A DNA stretch of 64,000 nucleotides from NCBI GenBank assembly GCA_947179485.1, contig OX359245.1:28073067-28137066 (forward strand), in the 5' to 3' direction. Below, piece after piece: positions 41,386 through 53,276 of the stretch. The notes beneath the pieces were generated by a model. It did not search any database. It was given only the letters and a program-made list of their open reading frames with translations, and was not told the origin of the DNA. Within the stretch, counting starts at the first letter, position 1, and each line of letters starts with the position of its first letter. Source of the stretch: Allacma fusca. Taxonomy: Eukaryota; Arthropoda; Collembola; Symphypleona; Sminthuridae. The translations under genes and the position numbers were made by a program.

Positions 41386-42995
41386 CTACAGAAAGCGGAA
41401 AATAAGACGAAGAAAGCTGATTTTTTCATTTTAAAGAATCGGTGGTACAGCATAAATTAACATGATCTGCAAAATTTAAAAAACACGAACGTACGATTTA
41501 CGTATATTGTCTTGTCATGTTTGCATGAAAACGATTAAGTATTGAGGAATTGAAAAGCGTCTATCAAATATCCTAAATTGTTTGACTACAGCCAGTAGAT
41601 ACACTGAAAGTGCTGGCACTTGCCCTCCGGATTAGGTCAGAACAGTCACATTTTATATGGCTATAATGTTAAATTAAAAAAATAAAAGTGTGTACATGAA
41701 CCAATTACGAAATTAAATTTGATGCTATATGCACCCGCATAAAATATACATCTGCAAATACTCCCGATTCCAGCTGGAGTGCTTTCTTAAATTTTGTACC
41801 CAGCATATTAAAAATAGAAAAACCAATTACCATGAAGGAGGAGTTGAATTGTTGCAATGAAATGAATTAAGTCAATGGAACCCCGGAATAATTAATAAAG
41901 TTAATGGTAACATGTTTTTGCCTAAATGGTACATGTTATTAGTAATAATATCAAGTTGGAATTGCACACGGTTTTCTCATACAAAAACATACATAAATGC
42001 AAAACTAGATATAAATGAAATTTGCTTATAATTCCACTAGTTTCACTAAAAATAAGGTACTGCTTTTATATCGGGGTTCTTTATACCTGGTTTATTGACT
42101 AATCAACTTTTTTTAAACCATCAATTGATAACACATTTTCAAATATTGTATTGTTCCCCGCGCATGTTGCAAATCACAGGACTTGCTTAATTGAACTTAA
42201 ACTTATCTTGAGAATTTTTTAAGCGTTCGTTCTTTTCACATTTTTAACGGGACTAATATACAGTACTCTATTCAAGCCTATTCATGGAATTTTGTCATTA
42301 AAGCCAAAAGAACGCATATGCCACACTTTCTGTTTGTGAAAAACGGCGTTTTCGTTCACGCGTAATATGTTCGGATGTATTGCTTTGTGAACTGCCCGTA
42401 CTGTTTGGAGTCCAGGTTCTGGATTTCTGAACTACAACAATACGAAATGCTTTCACTTTCTCTATGCTGTGACTCGTTCTAACGTACTTTTATTGAGGTA
42501 TGGACAACCTGCGATGAATTTTAGACCATTCTTTATGGCATGATGCCAACATAAGCCTTTACAAAACGCGATGTGGTCACAAACCGCGACATAAGTATTT
42601 AAAATGTTTATCACCCTCAAAATAGTTAGTAATCCAGCCAGAACTTTATCATTCAAATTAATTATGTATTTGCCCTGATTCACAAATTTCATTGAAGGAG
42701 TTCAAGGGACAGTGTTGTAAGAAATTAAAATTGTAAGTGTATTAATTAACTTTGCGTAACTTGATTTAACAACTGCCTAAATAATGAATTATGTACTAAT
42801 TACCAATTGTATCAAATACAATAAACCAATTCTTTCAATCAGTTCTGTAAGATTTTAAAAAATTATAAAGATAGTTAAAGAAACTCTGTGACTCCATTTT
42901 AAAGAAATATGTTCATTAAAATACATTGTGACTCTTACATCAACAGACTTGTGTTTTAGATTGTAAATTAGATTGGAAGATGTAGTGCTAATTTT
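41386..42995. other. Duplication flank, then intergenic DNA
   Basis: 41395-41640 parallels 13241-13470. Beyond that I see no gene. A minus-strand frame at 42462-42692 (KVLAGLLTILRVINILNTYV) has one hydrophobic stretch vaguely like GR exon 1, but no splice sites or paralogous exons support it. Confidence 0.4.
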
Positions 42996-44076
42996 CTATC
43001 CTATTACCCGAATGGGTTTATGGTTGGGGTATCCGCCATACCATTCAGGGATCTGGTCCCAGGGAAGGTACTTTAATAATCTGGGCCTCCACACTTCCGT
43101 ATTATATCCGTACACGTCAATACTGCTTCCCAACGCTCCCAGCAGAGGTCGCCCCAATTGCCAGACCCGGTCCCATACGTAGTTAACTAAAATTAAAATT
43201 CAAAAATAAATTTTGAGCCATGTTTAGATTACATACAAGGGCGTGTTTCTTTTTTGCACAACACAAGGATCATAAAGCTTTGTATAAATTTTATAATGTA
43301 CCGTTGACCATCCATCCATGTTTTAAGTATCCACTTTGAATGATTTGCTCGAATCTCAAAAATCTTGAAATAATGAACTGAACGGCTGAAAAAATAAATT
43401 ATAATAAAATACGCAAATAATAAAATATTTTAAAAAAATGTAATTATACAAAAATTATATAAAAATATGTCTTTAACATTCAGTTGCATTTATATGTGAA
43501 AGTTACAGTAATTTAGTTACTTCTTAAATTGGTGGCTTGCCGAAGGCTAAACTTATCCAAATCACAGATACAGAGGAATTGCTTCTCTGGGGATTTGATC
43601 GCTGACTCTCTAAATCTTAGGAACATTTGATCACAGGCCACGTCCATGGCGTACGCAGTTTCGTTATCTTTTTCTAGAAATGTTCGAACATCCCATTTTC
43701 CAAGTTCGAAGACCCATACTGAAATCATGATAATTTTATGTTTGAATTAATTCAGAAATGTTTTATTTAAAAACCTATTTAAAGTTTTTATATACAGTTA
43801 TAAATGCAATAGGCTTTGTACTTGGAGCTCCGTCTTCATCATAACCACTGAGGTAGTACGGGAAATTTTTCTGAATTATTGGTGGCGAATCGTAGGCTTT
43901 TCCTGCATTAATCAATAAAAGTGTCAGAACTATGGTAAAAAATACCAGCAATTAAAATGTTTTTATGCAAATATAAAATTTTGGGTTATTTAAAAACTCA
44001 CCACATCCGATAAATTACTCGCGTTCGCTACTGCAATTCCCCATAAGGAAATAGCCAAATAAATTACGTAGTACAT
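42996..44076 (-). CDS. Small secreted CRAL-TRIO (Sec14-like) protein, 203 aa, five exons
   Basis: Lipid-binding Sec14/CRAL-TRIO fold (family inference; probable carrier of a small hydrophobic ligand). Exons: 44019-44076, 43822-43902, 43521-43718, 43302-43385, 42996-43186. All have GT/AG borders, and the lengths sum to 612 nt, so one frame runs from ATG (44076) to TAG. Exon 1 encodes a signal peptide, MYYVIYLAISLWGIAVANA. Diagnostic blocks are FPYYLSGYDEDGAP, IWVFELGKWDVRTFLEKD, FLCICDLDKFSLRQ and GRPLLGALGSSIDVYGYN, with the C-terminal LKYLPWDQIPEWYGGYPNHK. The N-terminal CRAL-TRIO-N helical region normally preceding YPYYLSG is absent, and the 116-bp first intron leaves no room for it. Alternatively exon 1 is not the true start and upstream exons were missed. 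Confidence 0.65.
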
Positions 44077-44850
44077 TTTGAGTAATTCGAGTAGTAAGTG
44101 TAGTGTGCACCAATTGTATGTTTCTCGCGTAACTTCCAAAAGCTCTATGAAGAGTTACACCTGAGCCAGACTTTTTGTACGCATGGGAATTTGCTGTTGA
44201 ATCGTTATACTTTCAATATCTGGTTCGAGTAGTCTCATGTGGAAGTAACATTAACTATTTACTATCTGTATTAGCCAACAATTGAATTTGATCCACACCT
44301 CTTGGGAACCTGACAATTTCAAGGATTTTCCTGTTCCCTTTCCATCAAGGTGAAAACTAGCTTGTTTCCACGAACTTCTCGCTAAACGAGTTTTGTAGAG
44401 AAATACGTTTTTATTTTACGAAGACATTGAACTATCTCTATAATGTCAAACTTGAAGTTGGAAGTAGCCAACGAAGAGAGTAAACATCTTCGGCATAATG
44501 CAGTTTTAATAGCCAGTCCACTAATTTTAAAAAATCAAAGTGCATTTTTTTGGGATCTTATTTTTGTATTACGTCATCTGGATGCGTTTGAAGACCTTTT
44601 AGATTACAAGGGCAACAGCTTGATGGAAGTCAGGTTGCTGTTTCCGAGACTGTGAATTTTTCCATGCAAATACACATGCATGTGCCTAAAAGGTTATGCA
44701 AATAAATAAAGCAGCCAGATGTCTAGTATTCTTGTAGTCCAACTATTTGGCAAGGCAGTCTAATATAAAAAATCAAGGTTTACAAACAATAAGTCTACTA
44801 TTTTAATGAAAATGCTGCTAAAGTATAATTTTTCAGGGTTGCCGAATAAT
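44077..44850. other. Intergenic, no gene recognised
   Basis: Probable 5' flank of the CRAL-TRIO gene. A 70-codon plus-strand frame (44443-44655) has no recognisable domain or splice partners. Confidence 0.4.
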
Positions 44851-45485
44851 CAGACCTGGATAACCGAAAAATAAGGTTTCCGTTAGTTCGTCATACGTTA
44901 TTGGAATTTTTTTTCCGTTTTTGTTTCAGTTTTCGTTATTTTAAAATACCGTTATCGGTTAAAACGGTTTTCAATCCAAATGAATTCGGTTAAACGGTTA
45001 ATAATGGTATTCAACAAATTGTATTGATCTACAAACAAATTGCAACATACATTGAAAAAGAATTAGCAAAAGTTGTTGTATGTTCGTATTAAACTAACAA
45101 TACACAAGTCGAAACACGCCTAAATTTAATGAACCTAACAATAAGTTGCACAATTATTTGTTCAAGGTAAGTAATCAACGCACCGATATGAACATACCTA
45201 CTCATATAAAATACGTTTAGAATTAGCCACGTATTCAACCGGTATTCGTTCACGTTAATTTCAATCGATAGTTCGAAGTTATAGTACTGGTCGCCTTTAA
45301 GTTAAGAAAAAACCTAAAATAACCGTATATTTTCCGTTTCCGTTTCGGTTTTTAGTTAATCACATTTATCGTTTATCGTAAATATTTGTTTTTTGGTTTT
45401 CGGTTGGATTTCAAAAGCCGTTATTGTCATTTTTCCGGTAATAACGTTATTCCACTACGTTATACCATAACGTTATCCAGGTCTG
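44851..45485. mobile_element. hAT-like MITE, 635 bp
   Basis: Terminal inverted repeats CAGACCTGGATAACCG and the inverse of CAGACCTGGATAACGT, with 8-bp flanks CGAATAAT and CTAATAAT (7 of 8 identical). The interior holds many CGGTTTTCGGTT/ACCGTTAT motifs. No transposase frame. Confidence 0.7.
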
Positions 45486-46407
45486 CTAATAATAATGATC
45501 CTAAATTCAGCTTTTTCCAGCAAAATTGACCACGGTTAGGCGACAAATATTTAACCTTTCAGAAATTGGCGTGTACATGCTTTATTTAGAGGAAAATGTG
45601 CTAATAAAGTTTCTATTGTACCTGCTAGATTATCCGCATACGTCATACTGCCCTAAAGTTGCATTGCTTGCACTCGATCTGCAGGGTGAAAGTAACGAAT
45701 GCCACCCTGCATTAGCCAACAATTGGGGCATTGATAAAAGTTACATAATTTTCATGTTTTTTTATCTTGTCACTCAAAATCTTTAAAGGTAATGGAAACT
45801 TGAGCAACTAGATTGTTTTGAATAGGTCAAACTTTGGGTGTTTTAAATTGTTTACTCAAGCTTCAAAATTTTTGTTTCGGCAGTTGTAACAATTCATATG
45901 TGCATACGTTACAACCATTGGTCTTAAATCCGATTCGGACTGCCGTTGTACATTTAGGGGTACCCGAAATTTCATTTATTTAGAGACGTGTTATAAAACT
46001 TTATATTTTGTATTTAAACGCACAAGGCAAAATGTGTACTAAACAGGCCCCAGTATGTTGTAGTGACAATGGAGTCAGTTACCCATTACTGACACACCTG
46101 GTGTAGATTTACTTGAACAGCAGGCCAACAAGTGAATATAAGCCATGCATTGTGTTCAAAAATTACTAGCTCTAATACCTCTTAAACTTTTGTGGTCCGA
46201 ATTGTGGGAGAGAGAGATGCTCATTGAGGAAATAATTACATCCCAACTCATTGATTTGGGTTAGATCTGGCTAGGCAACACTAGGCCTGCAGCTGCCACA
46301 ACTCACATTGCAGCTATGTCGTAAGATCCAGAAGGTACATAAAACAGACGAAGATATGCCGAAACCGTAGAATTGGTGGTTGTAACCTTTCTGCTCAAAC
46401 AATTAAC
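45486..46407. other. Intergenic, no gene recognised
   Basis: No supported gene; a plus-strand frame at 45526-45786 lacks recognisable features. Confidence 0.4.
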
Positions 46408-48089
46408 TTAATGAATGTTACAAATATTTTTCATCACAAATTTTATTTGCATTAAATTCCAATCAATTTTTTCAATATAGGGTAAGTCAATTCTACAATG
46501 AATACTTTTACGATTGAAGAGCTGCTCCAAAGGAAAACGGAAAATTCCTAGGGCTATGGAAATGGAACTCTCCATCGATAAATCCTTCGCGGTCTTTCTA
46601 AATTCAACTTTGTTGTTTCCCAAGGATAAGCAACTGCCGAAAGTGCCGAATCGAATTTTGTTCCATTTTTTCCAAAACCAAAACAGTCCCCGGAAGTCAT
46701 AGCTTGAGCTCTCTTCAAAACTGGATTATATTTTTCACCTAAACCCCAATGAACATAAATTGAATTGTGTTTTTTCACTAAATGATCATCCACGACTTTA
46801 CCGTTGCTAACAACTCTTATTGATTTTTTTCTGGCAACTTCATCAATGCAATTCCAGTAGAAGGAAAGGTCGTCTGAAATAACAACCAGAGCTGATTTTG
46901 GCTTCGTCAATTTTCCAACCAGTGTTTCAACAATATCAAAGAAGTTCATGCAATCAAAATGAACGATTTTCAAGGACGCCAGCTCAGTGTTTTCTAGAGC
47001 CAACGTGTTCTTTCCATTCGAAATTTCCTGTCAAACCCCAAATACGATTTTAAATATATGTCACCTCGTGGAAAGTATAAAGTAAAATTTTGGAGTTCCT
47101 TTAAATGTGTCCATTTGGTTATAAGATCATTTCTAACCACACACGAGCTTTCCAGAAATCCCTTGTATCCATTTGAAATAACTATTCCTGACACGAGCCA
47201 AATGAAGATGACAATTCACTTTTGATTGCTTGATTGTAGTTTCACACTTAGACATGTATCCGGTTTGTTCTACAATAATTGCCAGCAATTTGAGCAGAGC
47301 AGAGGGCACCCCGGAAGCGAAATCAAAGACTCTCCAACTGTTTGTGTCAGAGGAGAGAATCACGCTTCGTAGAAGCATTGATAAAGTTAGGAACATCCAA
47401 ATTCGAAAATCAAACTGATTTGCATAAACTTTAAACTCGAGTGTTTCGGAAGTAACGCCATCAGTTGTTATAAAACTTAAGGTTGGACTATACGAGAGCG
47501 GGAATTCTGAATGAAATCTTAGCTGATTCTGAGCTCCGACAAATAATGTTTCCTGAATTGTACAGTCGTATGACGTGTCATTCATATCCAAATCCATCGT
47601 TAAGTAATCGATAGCTGTAGAATATAAATTCGAAGGATCCTCTTGATAATGAGGACCCAGGCGTATTTTGGAGTTTGATAGTTTCTTAGGGATCTACATC
47701 CCTACAACTTTCTCGTAAAGGATCCAAACAATTGAGCTTCTCCCATTATTTGTTACTGCTTTGAATGATGATTCAATTTGGTCTAAGCAATTCAATGTGG
47801 AACAGTAAAACGCTGTGTCACAACGGTAGAAGGGACAGTTGCAGATATAATATACCTGAAGAAACACTTTGGATTTCAGAAATACCGCAAATTTTGGTAC
47901 GTGCTGTAAGCATAGTCTAGTTTTTGCTGCTGTATTGCGCAGGATCTTAGTTTCTGGTAAATTCTGGCAAAACATGAATAAGAAGCGCGAAGTTAATTCT
48001 ACGCTCCAAATCTCTGCACTGGTTCCAAAACTATTATATTTTCCTTCAAATTGCTTCAGCTTGTAGCTACAGACAATATGTACATGCAT
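46408..48089 (-). pseudogene. Ionotropic receptor pseudogene, copy C
   Basis: IR-like text runs in order through at least four different frames on the minus strand: 48089-47694 (extracellular part up to SSIVWILYEK), 47597-47133 (YTMDLDMN-like S1 through M1), 47194-46994 (SGIVISNGYKGFL onward), 47003-46554 (S2 through GLGEKYNPVLKRAQAM) and 46623-46408 (C-terminal helix). Frame changes lie near 47690, 47215, 47010 and 46690. The signal peptide and roughly the first 100 residues are missing. The gene is clearly dead, and more diverged than the A/B pair. Confidence 0.85.
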
Positions 48090-48217
48090 GATGAAATGAA
48101 TTTTATCGAAAAATTAAAGAGTTCGTAAGAAAGAATGACATTTGTGTTGTTGGAATTTACATTTCGCGAACATATTCAGCGGGAATACATCCGACGATAA
48201 TTTATCCCCATGATGTA

Positions 48218-50240
48218 TCAGACTTTCAATTTAGAGTAAATTATTTCTAAAATTAAAAATGCCATGCATACAGCACCGCTCCAAAGAAAAGCGTAAATTA
48301 CCAGTGCTAGGGAGCTCCCCAAGGATAGTGCTTTTATAGGTGCTTCAAACGCGACGTTTTTGTTTCCTAATGACAAGCAGCCTGGGTATCGAATTTCATC
48401 CCATTTTTCCCAAAACCAAAACAAGCCTGCAGTAGTCATCGCTCGAGCTCTCCGCAAAACAGGATTATATTTTTCTCCCAAACCAAAAGGAATGTACATT
48501 GACATGTGTTTCTTGACAAAATAGTCATCAGTAACCTTCCTGTTGCTAGCAAGTTTTATGGATGTTTTCTTAGCAACTTCACTAATACGTTTCTAGTAGA
48601 AGGGAAGGTCATTCGAAAATACAATCAAAGCTGATTTTAGTTTAGTCAAATTTTGAACCACTGTTCTGTCGATATCAAAAAAGTCTATGCAATAAAGCCT
48701 ACCTTCGTTAAGAAACGTCAGCTCGGACGTTTCCATAGAAAAGGTTCTCTTCTCATTCGAAATTTCCAGAAACCATTCATTGGATTCACAAAAAGCGCGA
48801 CATGTTTTGTTGCAATGACTAATATAGGTCTCCCGAAAGTGATTTTTGTTTTCGTAGCCTCTGGGGAAGTATAAGTTAAAATGTCCGAACTGCTTTATAT
48901 GCGTCCAGTTTGTAACGAAGTCATTGTCAATCATAAACGAACTTTTCAAGAATCCTTTGTAGCCGTTTGAAATAATGATTCCAGACAAAAGCCATGTTAA
49001 CATTATCATTCCCTTGGCCCTTGTTTGCCTGAATGTCTTATTGTCACTCATTGGCGTGGATCCATTTTGTTCCAAAATATTTGCCAGTAAATCGAACACA
49101 GTCGTCGGAATGAGGGATAGGAAAGACCACATATTCCAACTGTGTGTATCTATGGCTAGAATAGCACCCAGGAAAAACGACGATAATATCAGAAAGAGCC
49201 AAGCTTGAAATTCGAGTGGGTTTGTATACAAACCAAACTCTAGTGAGACAGACGAAACACCATCTGCAGTTATGAAATTTAAGGTTGGAGTGTACGAGAG
49301 ACGGAATTCAGAAAAATAGAGCATGTTTTTTTCATTTCCCACAAATATCATTTCTCCGAGTGAACAACTACTTGACGATGCATTCAAATCTAAATCCATG
49401 GTTAAGTAATCGATTACCGTAGAATACAAGTCCGAAGGTTCTTTTTCATAATGTGGGCCCAGACGTATTTTTAAGTTGGACAGTTTGAAAGAATTAAACG
49501 TTCGGTATGAATCGTCATAAAGACTCCACTCGATTGACTTCCCATTTTTTATTGCTCCTCTTAATGTGGATTCCATTGTGTCTAGGCAATCCAAAGTCGA
49601 ACAATCAATCGCTTCGTCCCACTGACTCAAGACGCAGTTACTAAAATAAATCACACCGAGAGAACCCTCGGATTTTGGAAACAATAAAAATGTTGGCACA
49701 AGCCTCGTTTCAATGTCATGTTGTGATACGGCTGTTTGCAACAGCTTAGTTTCTTCAAAATTCTGGCAAAATATAATCAAGAAGCTGAGAGGCCATTTTG
49801 GGGTCCACAGATATGAATTTTCGTCCCTATTTTGTTTTTCCTCGAATTTCGTAGAATCATATGTTGGGTTTGATGCAAATAGCACGATTTGAACGAAGCA
49901 TCTGATACTTCCTTTTTTGAATATTTTTGGATCTTTTAATAAGGTCAAAGATGGCTGAAAGATTTCCTCGAAACTGTTTATATTCGCGGGGTAGACCCTC
50001 AAAATAAACGGCGTGATGATTCTACTATAATCATAAGGTTTAGTCAATTGCACAATGTGTAGCAAGCAATCTCCAAATTTCTCAGTGAGAGGCTGCAAAT
50101 CGATTGATTGGGAATATGTCCAGTAGAGGCAAAGAAAATGTAACAAGAAAAGAATCGCTCCCTTCGTACTTAACGCTTTGTGTTGTATATGTCGACAAAA
50201 TGTATTGTAAATTTTTAGAAAAGAGAGACAGAGATGATTA
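48218..50240 (-). pseudogene. Ionotropic receptor copy D with one in-frame stop (candidate pseudo-pseudogene)
   Basis: Long frame from about 50240 to 48596, then TAG at 48593-48595, then 124 further codons in the same frame to 48218. The TAG replaces the conserved Trp of the FPFYWNRINEV block of IR A/B (TGG to TAG); the next residues KRISEVAKK and the rest of S2, the GLFWFWEKWDEIRYP block and the C-terminal helix are intact. The N-terminus has the hydrophobic signal-like ILFLLHFLCLYWTYSQS in the right place, but no in-frame ATG precedes it (an ACG/AAG stands where a Met would align). Everything else (paired Cys, S1 with RLGPHYEKEPSDLYS, M1, M3) is conserved. It may be freshly dead, or expressed by readthrough and a different upstream start. 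Confidence 0.8.
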
Positions 50241-50790
50241 GTATACAGCCTTGGTGTTTCATGTCTTGTCTGAATCAATCAATAATCTTTTTTAGCAATT
50301 ACAAATCATCTTAAAACTGTAAATATTTTTTTGAGTGGCCTGAGCCACTATATGCGCTGCGGGGCTGTTTAAAAAATTGCAATTCCACTCCGGAATGGTT
50401 TATAGCAATTATGTCTTATTGTGAGTTACATATGTACATGTATATATGGTATCCAGTTTAAAAGAAATTATAAATGTACATGTACCGGGTACCACATACA
50501 TATCCCTGTGCTCGTCACTATATCTAACCTATATTACACATAGGGGCAACAAAACAAATATGTGATTCTACTATTTTAAAACAAATGTTTTTCCAGACAT
50601 GTCAAAATTGGCTTTATTGTCTTGGGTCGTAAATTATGATCACAATCTTTAAGAACATCAAGCAAGGTCAGAATATTTTGAGGATAGTTGCTAGTACACA
50701 TTTTTGTCAGAAATTTTATTTGACGCACTCTTGCTGAAAATTTCATGGGCCTTCCTGAGAACTATATTAATGGTACTTACATAAAGAATT

Positions 50791-50995
50791 TCAAGCATGA
50801 CCTTTACAAACGGAATGAGAAAAGTCACCTTCAGGGGCAAAAATGAAGAACAGATGTTTTTCATGTACAGTATGCCGTTGCGGATAATATTTCAAAATTA
50901 GTACATGAGTTATTTCAGTTGATTGAGGATGTGCCCAGCAAAAACTAAACCAAAGTGACTGGACAAAAATAGATTTTCCATATTCCAAAATTCAT
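50791..50995 (-). pseudogene. Possible ionotropic receptor 5' fragment
   Basis: A minus-strand frame starts at 50988 (MEYGKSIFVQSLWFSFCWAH). Its start region and upstream text (CATATTC..AA..TTCAT, then TAAATTAACACRRAATG) match the 5' end of IR copy E (53230-53320). No later part of a receptor follows, so only a start region is left. Confidence 0.35.
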
Positions 50996-52012
50996 TCTAC
51001 ACACCATAAATTAACACAGAATGTAGTAGTTATTACAAAACAGCCTTATGCAGAATTTTTAGGTAACCTTGCCTTACAAGCCAGTCTCGTATACAACCAA
51101 TCAAGCAGCGTTTGAAAATCTTGGTACAAATTTCATATTTTTTTATACAAGGAAATACAATACCCGACTGCTATTTGCAAGAACATGCAATTCTACTTAA
51201 AAGCACAAAACAAATAATTTTCTATCTAGCATTTTAAAATGTTAAGAAGCACTAAACACGGTCATTTTTACAATAGTTGCAATGTCTACTTGTAAACGAA
51301 ATGAAGTAATTGCGTTCACGAAATAAAAAATTAGCCAATATTTTAAACGAAATGGCGTGAAATTTCCATGTTGTCTTGATTTTGTAATACAAAATACAAT
51401 TACTTAACATTGTAGCTTTAAATGGATCCGGCTCTGGTAAATTGAGTATTTACCGTTCATACTTACAAAAACCATGGACTTAAACCTACTTACGATCTAA
51501 AATTCTTACGACTATGTAATTATTATACCTAACAATATCAGTCCAGAGATGCCGTGTAAAACTTCGAAATCTAATGTGGGTATAATTAATCGCGCAGTTT
51601 ATGCTCTAAAACTACTATTCAAATGTAATTAATATGTGTTTTTTATAATTCTAAAGAGTTTGCAGTTCAAGGACTTCAATCTTCAAGGACTTCTAAGACT
51701 CTGGAATAAGTAAATTGGAAGCTGTTCAAATATTTTAGCCGAAGTAGTGTCAATTATGTATTCCTAAAGTTCGAGCTGTACATGGTTTTGTAGCAAAATG
51801 GATAAAAACAGTTTAAATGGAAATGCGTGTCATTCAAATATTTCAAATTCTAGTAGGACAAATATTCCAGTAATAAGTAATGTGCGGTCAACGTGATCAG
51901 TACATACGATTTTTTCTGCATAACGTTTTGACAAGCATGCGAATAGCTTTGATGGCAAATTGGAATAATTAACACTATAACACCACTTTGAGAGAATAAA
52001 TTGAGACATGAC
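50996..52012. other. Intergenic, no gene recognised
   Basis: The first 150 bases parallel the 5' flank of IR copy E (53280-53410). The remainder is AT-rich with no recognisable gene or element. Confidence 0.4.
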
Positions 52013-53276
52013 TCAATGCAATGGAATCAGTTGTTTATATAGACCACAGTTTCCCAATTTGATGAAAGATACTTCTAAAATAAAAACTGCAAGCGAAGCA
52101 GCGGAGCTCCAAAAAACAGCATAAATTGCCAGTGCTAGGGAGCTCTGCATCAACAAAGCTTTTATAGGCTCTTTCAACAAAGTTTTCCTTTTCTGTGACA
52201 ACAAGCAACTTGGAAATCGAATTTCATCCCATTTTTCCCAAAACCAAAATAAACCTCCAGCAGTCATAGCACGAGCTCTGCTCAAAACAGGATTATACTT
52301 TTCACCGAACCCTCGAGGCATTGAAATGTGTCGTTTCACCAGATGGTCATCTGCGACTTTTCTATTGTTAGCAAATTTTACTGATTTCTTCTTGGCTACT
52401 CCATTAATGCTATTCCAGTAGAAGGGAAGATCATCCAAAAAAACGACCAGAGCAGTTTTCGGTGCGCTCAAATTTTGAACAACTATTTTATCCATATTAG
52501 AGACGTCCATGCAATGAAAATTTCCAGTTTTGAGTAATTCCAGCTCAGAATTTCTTACTGACAGAGTTCTCTTCTCATTTGAAAATCGCAGGGCCGTTTC
52601 AACACTGCAAAAGACTATGCATGATTTGGCTCCATACCTAATGAGTGAAAACAGAGGCAATTTGTTGTCTTCGTACCCTTTGGGGAAGTACTGGGTAAAA
52701 TTTTGAAGTTCATTTAAATGGGTCCAATTTGTAATGAAATTATTTTGCACCAGAAAGGAGCTTTTCAGAAATCCCTTGTAGCCATTTCAAATAATTATTC
52801 CAGTCAGGAGCCAAATCAAAATTATCATTCCTTTGGCCTTTGTTTGTCTGATTGTCATATCATCCTTTGACATATATCCGCTCTGCTCCAAAATGTTTGC
52901 TAGCAAATTGCCCACAATCGGTCCCACCCTGGTTGAGAAAGCTAGCATTGCACAACTGCGTGTGTCCACGGCGAGAATACAACCCATGAAAAGCAATGAT
53001 AATCCCAGGAAAAGCCATATTCGAAATTCAAATGGATTTGTATACATTTTTAGTTCCAGTGAGACGGAGGAAACGCTATCAGCAGTTATGAAATTTAAGG
53101 TTGGACTGTGATAACCGAAATTCGGAATAAAAATGTTGCTCTTTTGAAATTCCCACCACAATTGCCTCTTCAATTGAACGCCTGTATGACGATAGGTTCA
53201 AATCTAAATCCTCCGAATTTTCCCAGTACCAGGAAAGGAAAATTAACGGAGTAAAAATAGATGTTTTCATATTCAA
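52013..53276 (-). pseudogene. Ionotropic receptor pseudogene, copy E, with internal deletion
   Basis: Starts at 53276/53270 with a signal-peptide-like MKTSIFTPLIFLSWYWENSE and jumps directly to DLDLNLSSYRRSIEEAIVVG, the S1 lobe, so about 240 residues of the extracellular region are deleted. A frame change near 53110 separates SEFRLS from HSPTLNFITADSV. A TGA at 52787-52789 replaces the Ser of the conserved IISNGYKG motif in M3 (TCA to TGA); the frame then continues in phase to a complete S2 lobe and C-terminal helix (52750-52013). Confidence 0.8.

Noticed and set aside
42462..42692. Minus-strand frame with RVINILNTYV, vaguely like GR exon 1
   Set aside because: Only one short hydrophobic match, no splice donor in the expected place and no partner exons.
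44443..44655. 70-codon plus-strand frame
   Set aside because: No recognisable domain, signal peptide or splice partner; compatible with chance.
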